Positions 6,395 to 9,486 of a stretch of DNA of 9,486 nt are shown here, in pieces. Below the pieces are notes generated by a model. That model was not told where the DNA came from and did not search any database. It worked only from the letters and a program-made list of their open reading frames with translations. Both the position numbers and the translations under genes were made by a program. The first letter of the stretch is position 1, and every line of letters starts with the position of its first letter. The DNA is from an uncultured Eubacteriales bacterium (GTDB taxonomy: Bacteria > Bacillota_A > Clostridia > Christensenellales > Aristaeellaceae), in the NCBI GenBank assembly GCA_900321945.1, contig ONXY01000361.1:1-9486 (forward strand), read 5' to 3'.

Positions 6395-7339
6395 TCACCG
6401 GACGGCAAATAAGCCTCCCGCTCCGCCCGAATGAAGGAACAGGACGTTCTCCGTTTCGCGGAACACGCCTTCGTCCGCCATTTTCAGCAGGCCGGCGAAA
6501 GCTTTGCCGGTATAAACCGGATCCAGGAACAGGCCTTCCAGACCTGCCATCAGGGATATGGCTTCGTTCCCCTCCGGGGATGGAACGGCATAGCCGGGGC
6601 CGCACATATCGACCAGATGATAGTCCTCCGCCGTGATCTCCGTATCGGCTTCCAGGAGCTCCGCCGCCCCGCGCATCAGCGCGGGCGTTATTTTGTCAAA
6701 CGGATCGTTGTCCACCATCATGCCGTGCACCTTCGTTCCCGGCAGAAACAGCTTCGCTCCGAGCGCCAGGCCCGCCATCGTTCCGCCGCTGCCTTCGGCG
6801 CAGACCAGATGGTCGAAATGAATCCCCTGGCCGCCGATCTCCCGCGCGCAGTCCACATACCCGAGCGTGCCCAGCGCGTTGGATCCTCCGCACGGAATTT
6901 TATAATACGGAACGCCGAGCCGGCGCCCCATCCTGTCCATCTCCGCGTAGATATCCTCGTAGCTGTCCGTATCCATAAAAACGACCTCGGTGCCCATCAG
7001 GCGCTCCAGCAGCTGATTCCCAAGGCATTCGGTGACGCCGCGCTTCTTCAGGATCAGGATGGGTTTCATTCCGAGTCTGCCGGCCGCCGCCGCCGTAAGC
7101 ATGGCGTGATTGGACTGCGCTCCGCCCGTCGTAAAGACGACCTGCGCGCCTTTCCGCCGGGCGTCCGCCAGGAGGAACTCCAGCTTTCTGATCTTGTTTC
7201 CCCCGAGGCCCAGCCCGGTGAGATCATCCCGTTTGATCCATACGCTGACGTTCAGTTTTCTGCTGATATTCTCCAGCCGATGGACCGGCGTCGGAAAAAG
7301 ACCCAGCGGTACTCTCGGAAAGCTGTTTAAGTCCTTCAT
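6395..7339 (-). CDS. dcyD: PLP-dependent D-cysteine desulfhydrase (ACC deaminase family)
   Basis: The start is the ATG at 7339-7337, with AAGGGAG 6 bases upstream. An in-frame ATG at 7390 would add 17 residues that do not fit the family. The 314-residue length is normal. The family enzyme breaks D-cysteine into pyruvate, ammonia and sulfide, using PLP, in the cytoplasm. Visible features are KRDD (36-39); GGNKIRKLEF with K49 as the PLP lysine (equivalent to K51 of the enterobacterial enzyme); GGAQSNHA (72-79); the phosphate loop EGSGGTMAG (182-190); DPVYTGKA (273-280); and HSGG (303-306). ACC deaminases usually carry Glu after the Tyr of the VY.GK motif. Here it is Thr (T277), and QSNH rather than QSNQ is present, both favouring D-cysteine desulfhydrase. 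Related substrates such as other beta-substituted D-amino acids remain possible. It lies downstream of the Nudix gene on the same strand, 110 bp away. Confidence 0.88.
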   Translation of the reverse strand: MKDLNSFPRVPLGLFPTPVHRLENISRKLNVSVWIKRDDLTGLGLGGNKIRKLEFLLADARRKGAQVVFTTGGAQSNHAMLTAAAAGRLGMKPILILKKRGVTECLGNQLLERLMGTEVVFMDTDSYEDIYAEMDRMGRRLGVPYYKIPCGGSNALGTLGYVDCAREIGGQGIHFDHLVCAEGSGGTMAGLALGAKLFLPGTKVHGMMVDNDPFDKITPALMRGAAELLEADTEITAEDYHLVDMCGPGYAVPSPEGNEAISLMAGLEGLFLDPVYTGKAFAGLLKMADEGVFRETENVLFLHSGGAGGLFAVR

Positions 7340-7357
7340 GTTTTTCTCCCTTCCGGC

Positions 7358-7376
7358 GTCCGCCGTAAAAGCGGAC
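7358..7376 (-). other. Hairpin in the leader of the PLP enzyme gene
   Basis: On the minus strand GTCCGC, loop TTTTACG, GCGGAC gives a 6-bp stem ending just upstream of the Shine-Dalgarno. It could affect translation or mRNA stability. No known riboswitch is recognised. Confidence 0.3.
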
Positions 7377-7411
7377 CGCCCCGCTCCCACGCCTTCGTGT
7401 TATGGACCGGG

Positions 7412-7433
7412 GACGCGGAAACCCTGCCGCGTC
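7412..7433 (-). other. Hairpin between Nudix and PLP enzyme genes
   Basis: GACGCGG and CCGCGTC form a perfect 7-bp stem around an 8-base loop, 16 bp after the Nudix stop codon. On the minus strand it is followed by CCCGGTCC and not by a T-tract, so it is at best a weak or partial terminator. It could reduce expression of the downstream gene or protect the upstream mRNA end. Confidence 0.4.
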
Positions 7434-7449
7434 AGAGGCCCCTTCCCCT

Positions 7450-8010
7450 TCAGCTGTTCGCCCACGCGTAACAGTAGGCCTGCGTTCTCGCCGCGAAGGC
7501 TTCGGTCCGGAGCAGTTTCCGGATCTCTTCCTTCGTATACCAGCCCGGGACAATCTCCTCCTGATCGGACGTGCTCCCGCGGAACGCGCCGCCGGCGGCG
7601 CCGAAGACGCAGATATTCCTTTCGTTGGAGAAGCCGATGGCGCTGTAGCTGTTGTCCAGCATGTCGTCGATGCGTATGATCTGAAGCCCCGTCTCCTCCC
7701 GCAGCTCGCGCCTCGCGCTCTCCTCCGGGCTTTCCCCCGGATCGATCAGTCCCGCCGGGAAATTATAGATCCACTGCGCCATCGCCATGCGGTATTCCCG
7801 GTTCACAAGGATGCGCTCTCCGCTTTCGTCCGTCAGAATCATGACCACGGCGTTCGGCGTCCGGTTCTGCAGCTCCTCCAGCGAGCGGATGTCCCGGCTG
7901 CGGCTGATGATCTCGTAGGTCTTCGGATTTCCCTCCGAAGTGACGTAATCCACGTCGTAGCGGGTAATGAACCGGCCTTCGTGGATTTTCCGGATTCCGA
8001 GATACTTCAT
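7450..8010 (-). CDS. Nudix hydrolase, ADP-ribose pyrophosphatase-like
   Basis: The start is the ATG at 8010-8008, with a perfect AGGAGG 8 bases upstream; a longer in-frame start at 8082 has no support. The 186-residue length fits ADP-ribose pyrophosphatases. A beta-rich N-terminal segment (1-50) precedes the Nudix fold. The Nudix box at 87-109 is complete: G87, E93, R101-E102-L103, E105-E106 and G108, the glutamates being the usual Mg2+ ligands. Upstream NFPAGLID and the internal GFSNE are typical of the ADP-ribose/nucleotide-sugar branch, which cleaves ADP-ribose to AMP and ribose 5-phosphate. The exact substrate cannot be read from sequence. It lies 28 bp downstream of the two-TM protein gene and probably shares its promoter. 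Confidence 0.9.
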   Translation of the reverse strand: MKYLGIRKIHEGRFITRYDVDYVTSEGNPKTYEIISRSRDIRSLEELQNRTPNAVVMILTDESGERILVNREYRMAMAQWIYNFPAGLIDPGESPEESARRELREETGLQIIRIDDMLDNSYSAIGFSNERNICVFGAAGGAFRGSTSDQEEIVPGWYTKEEIRKLLRTEAFAARTQAYCYAWANS

Positions 8011-8038
8011 ATCTTTCTCCTCCTGACCGTCCCCGCGC

Positions 8039-8617
8039 TCAGACGGATCCGCCGGCTTTTTTCCGGATTCCATGAAAATCAATCACCGCGTTCAGAGCGC
8101 GGGAGATGCGCCTTTTCTCATCCAGCACGTTCCGGGCGGCGAACTGCGTATAGCCCACTTCCCACAGGCAGAATCCGCTGATGTTCAGCACGATGTACGA
8201 AAAAATCGTTTCACTGGGATTCGTCCTGGCCAGCATTCTGCCCAGAAAGAAGGCGGCGACGGCGACCACGACCAGGGCAGCGGCCCGGATGCCGTGCCGC
8301 GTCAGATACCGGTCCACCTTCAGAAGCTCCTCCCTGTAATGAGCCCGGTATACTTCCCGGAAAACGTCCTGGATCATGGGACTGACGGGGTCCGTGCAGA
8401 CCGACACCGTCATTCCGGCGCCCTGGTATTTCTGCACGAAGGCGTCCACGCTCTGATAAACGGCGCTGTTCAGTTCGGCATGGGGAAGAAGAATGTACGG
8501 ATCGAACAGTTCCTCCTTTTTCAGCTTCAGCACCAGCTCGGTCTCCCGCATCGGAGTGAATTTCTTTCCGTGACTGACCTCGTTGTCCGCCCGGTTCCTT
8601 TTTCTGTAGATCAGCAT
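8039..8617 (-). CDS. Small two-TM membrane protein of unknown function
   Basis: The start is the ATG at 8617-8615, with AGAGG 8 bases upstream; it is the first in-frame start after the putative promoter. The 192-residue product has a charged soluble N-terminus (1-108, partly helical and rich in Lys/Glu), two membrane segments (about 112-130 and 137-158) and a basic C-terminal helix (160-192). Both ends should be cytoplasmic. I do not recognise the family. It is the first gene of a likely operon with the Nudix hydrolase and the PLP enzyme, but nothing in it indicates a link to their chemistry. Confidence 0.8.
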   Translation of the reverse strand: MLIYRKRNRADNEVSHGKKFTPMRETELVLKLKKEELFDPYILLPHAELNSAVYQSVDAFVQKYQGAGMTVSVCTDPVSPMIQDVFREVYRAHYREELLKVDRYLTRHGIRAAALVVVAVAAFFLGRMLARTNPSETIFSYIVLNISGFCLWEVGYTQFAARNVLDEKRRISRALNAVIDFHGIRKKAGGSV

Positions 8618-8697
8618 CCGGCCATCCTCTTCCTTCTTCGTTCGGTCCGGCCGGCGGAATTCTCTTCTTCTCCCCGGAAGCCGGCCTTTTCCCGGAA

Positions 8698-8706
8698 AGT
8701 ATACCA
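8698..8706 (-). promoter_or_regulatory. Extended -10 promoter for the TM protein-Nudix-PLP enzyme operon
   Basis: On the minus strand the sequence reads TGGTATACT: a TATACT -10 box with the TGn extension directly upstream. The -35 region (TTCCAA about 17 bp upstream) is weak, as is usual for extended -10 promoters. Start would be near 8691, about 75 nt before the first ATG. Confidence 0.65.
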
Positions 8707-8770
8707 CACCCGGGGACGGCTTGGAAAGTATTTCTGTGCCCCGTCCTTTTTTCCCGGGACAGGCGGATAC

Positions 8771-8802
8771 GGAAAAGCCCCGGGGTCCTGAACCGCCGGG
8801 GC
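8771..8802 (-). terminator. Intrinsic terminator of the alcohol dehydrogenase gene
   Basis: On the minus strand GCCCCGG (8802-8796) pairs with CCGGGGC (8783-8777). An inner GGT/ACC pairing, one bulged base and a TCAGG loop complete the hairpin, which is followed by TTTTCC. It begins 28 bp after the dehydrogenase stop codon and separates that gene from the downstream operon. Confidence 0.78.
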
Positions 8803-8830
8803 CCTGTTCCGCCCGTCCGCGGAAAGGGAA

Positions 8831-9486
8831 CTACACGCTGGCTCTGAGGATGGCCAGCATATCCTCTTCTTTCAGCAGTCTGGCGGAACCCTTGGCGCCG
8901 CCGACGCCCGCGGCGCACTTATGCGCCATGGTTCTCAGGTCCTCCTCCGGGGCGTTGACGCCCAGCTCCCTCAGATTCACCGGCATCCCGATGCGCCGGA
9001 AGAAAGCCTCGAGGGCTTCTATCCCCTTCAGAGCGGTTTCCTCGTCCGTGCCGGCGGGCGCGACTCCCATCACGTTGACGGCAAACCGCCTGAAGCGCGG
9101 CAGGCAGTCCCGGTAAACGTATCTGGCCCAGCTGCCCCATACCGCGGTCAGTCCCGCGCCGTGCGCCACGTCGTACAGGCCGCCCAGCTCGTGCTCCAGC
9201 TTGTGGGTCATCCAGTCGCCGCCGTCGTTTCCGCAGCCCGTCAGGCCGTTGTGCGACAGGCTTCCGGCCCACATGATCTCGGCGCGCGCGTCGTAGTTTT
9301 TCGGATCCTTCACGAGAATCTCGGCGTTCCTCATCACCGTGCGGAGCAGTCCCTCCGCCAGCGCGTCGGTGATCTCCATGTTCCCGCCGTTCGTGAAATA
9401 GCGTTCCATCGTGTGCATCATGATATCGGCGCAGCCGCAGGCCGTCTGATAATCCGGCAGCGTCATGGTCAGCTCCGGATCCATGA
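8831..9486 (-). CDS. Iron-containing alcohol dehydrogenase, butanol dehydrogenase-like (C-terminal part, truncated by window edge)
   Basis: The reading frame runs off the right end of the window, so the N-terminal NAD(P)H-binding half is missing. About 217 residues are visible, against roughly 385-400 for the full family. The ATG at 9484 is internal and not the start. The visible part is the metal-binding helical domain of group III alcohol dehydrogenases. Counting from that Met, the likely iron ligands are D20 and H24 (DIMMH), H94 (WMTHKLEHEL) and H108 (YDVAHGAGL), with the family's characteristic 4- and 14-residue spacings. The MERYF and TDALAEGL stretches resemble BdhA/BdhB-type NAD(P)H-dependent butanol dehydrogenases. 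The enzyme reduces aldehydes to alcohols (or the reverse) in the cytoplasm, a usual fermentative role in anaerobes. The gene ends in TAG at 8831-8833 and has its own terminator. Confidence 0.92.
   Translation of the reverse strand, partial: MDPELTMTLPDYQTACGCADIMMHTMERYFTNGGNMEITDALAEGLLRTVMRNAEILVKDPKNYDARAEIMWAGSLSHNGLTGCGNDGGDWMTHKLEHELGGLYDVAHGAGLTAVWGSWARYVYRDCLPRFRRFAVNVMGVAPAGTDEETALKGIEALEAFFRRIGMPVNLRELGVNAPEEDLRTMAHKCAAGVGGAKGSARLLKEEDMLAILRASV

Noticed and set aside
6431..7330. Plus-strand open frame of 299 codons opposite the PLP enzyme
   Set aside because: The minus strand encodes a complete PLP enzyme with all motifs; the plus-strand frame is His/Arg-rich and featureless.
7370..7449. 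Separate promoter for the PLP enzyme gene (CATAAC as -10)
   Set aside because: No acceptable -35 box at 16-18 bp and no TG extension, so there is not enough to call it.

Overview
The window is GC-rich, gene-dense bacterial DNA. It carries strong AGGAGG-type ribosome binding sites, sigma-70/sigma-A-type promoters and short intergenic gaps. The gene content includes an LRR_5/BspA-like receptor kinase, an XRE-type repeat protein and a butanol-dehydrogenase-type iron alcohol dehydrogenase. Together these point to a high-GC member of the Clostridia (Firmicutes), perhaps an uncultured gut or rumen lineage. That placement is inference from gene style, not from a marker gene.

Left part (1-5873, plus strand). 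The window opens inside a gene whose visible end encodes a helical region, a two-segment membrane hairpin and a helical tail. A second gene with two membrane segments and a soluble C-terminal domain follows at 846. A near-consensus promoter, whose -35 box overlaps the stop codon of gene 2, then starts a separate unit of two genes. The first encodes an XRE-type helix-turn-helix protein built from a 95-residue tandem duplication. The second, 40 bp downstream, encodes a 1069-residue Ser/Thr kinase. The kinase has an N-terminal zinc ribbon, a complete kinase domain, one membrane segment and a large, presumably extracytoplasmic leucine-rich-repeat region. That region is divided into three blocks, each closed by a related cap motif. 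A GC hairpin terminator ends the unit at 5852-5873. The layout suggests an envelope-sensing module in which the kinase reads an outside signal and the HTH protein is a candidate partner or substrate. The two upstream membrane proteins may belong to the same process.

Middle (5874-6394). A promoter whose spacer and -10 box hold an operator-like inverted repeat drives a small 124-residue helical protein of unknown function. It converges on the following minus-strand genes with only 26 bp between stop codons.

Right part (6395-9486, minus strand). In transcription order these are: the C-terminal half of an iron-dependent alcohol dehydrogenase with its own terminator; an extended -10 promoter; a small two-TM protein; a Nudix hydrolase of the ADP-ribose pyrophosphatase type; and a PLP enzyme of the D-cysteine desulfhydrase/ACC deaminase family whose active-site residues favour D-cysteine desulfhydrase. 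The last three genes probably form one operon.

The most interesting item is the inside-out receptor kinase with its duplicated HTH neighbour. No mobile elements, CRISPR arrays, tRNA or rRNA genes were seen.
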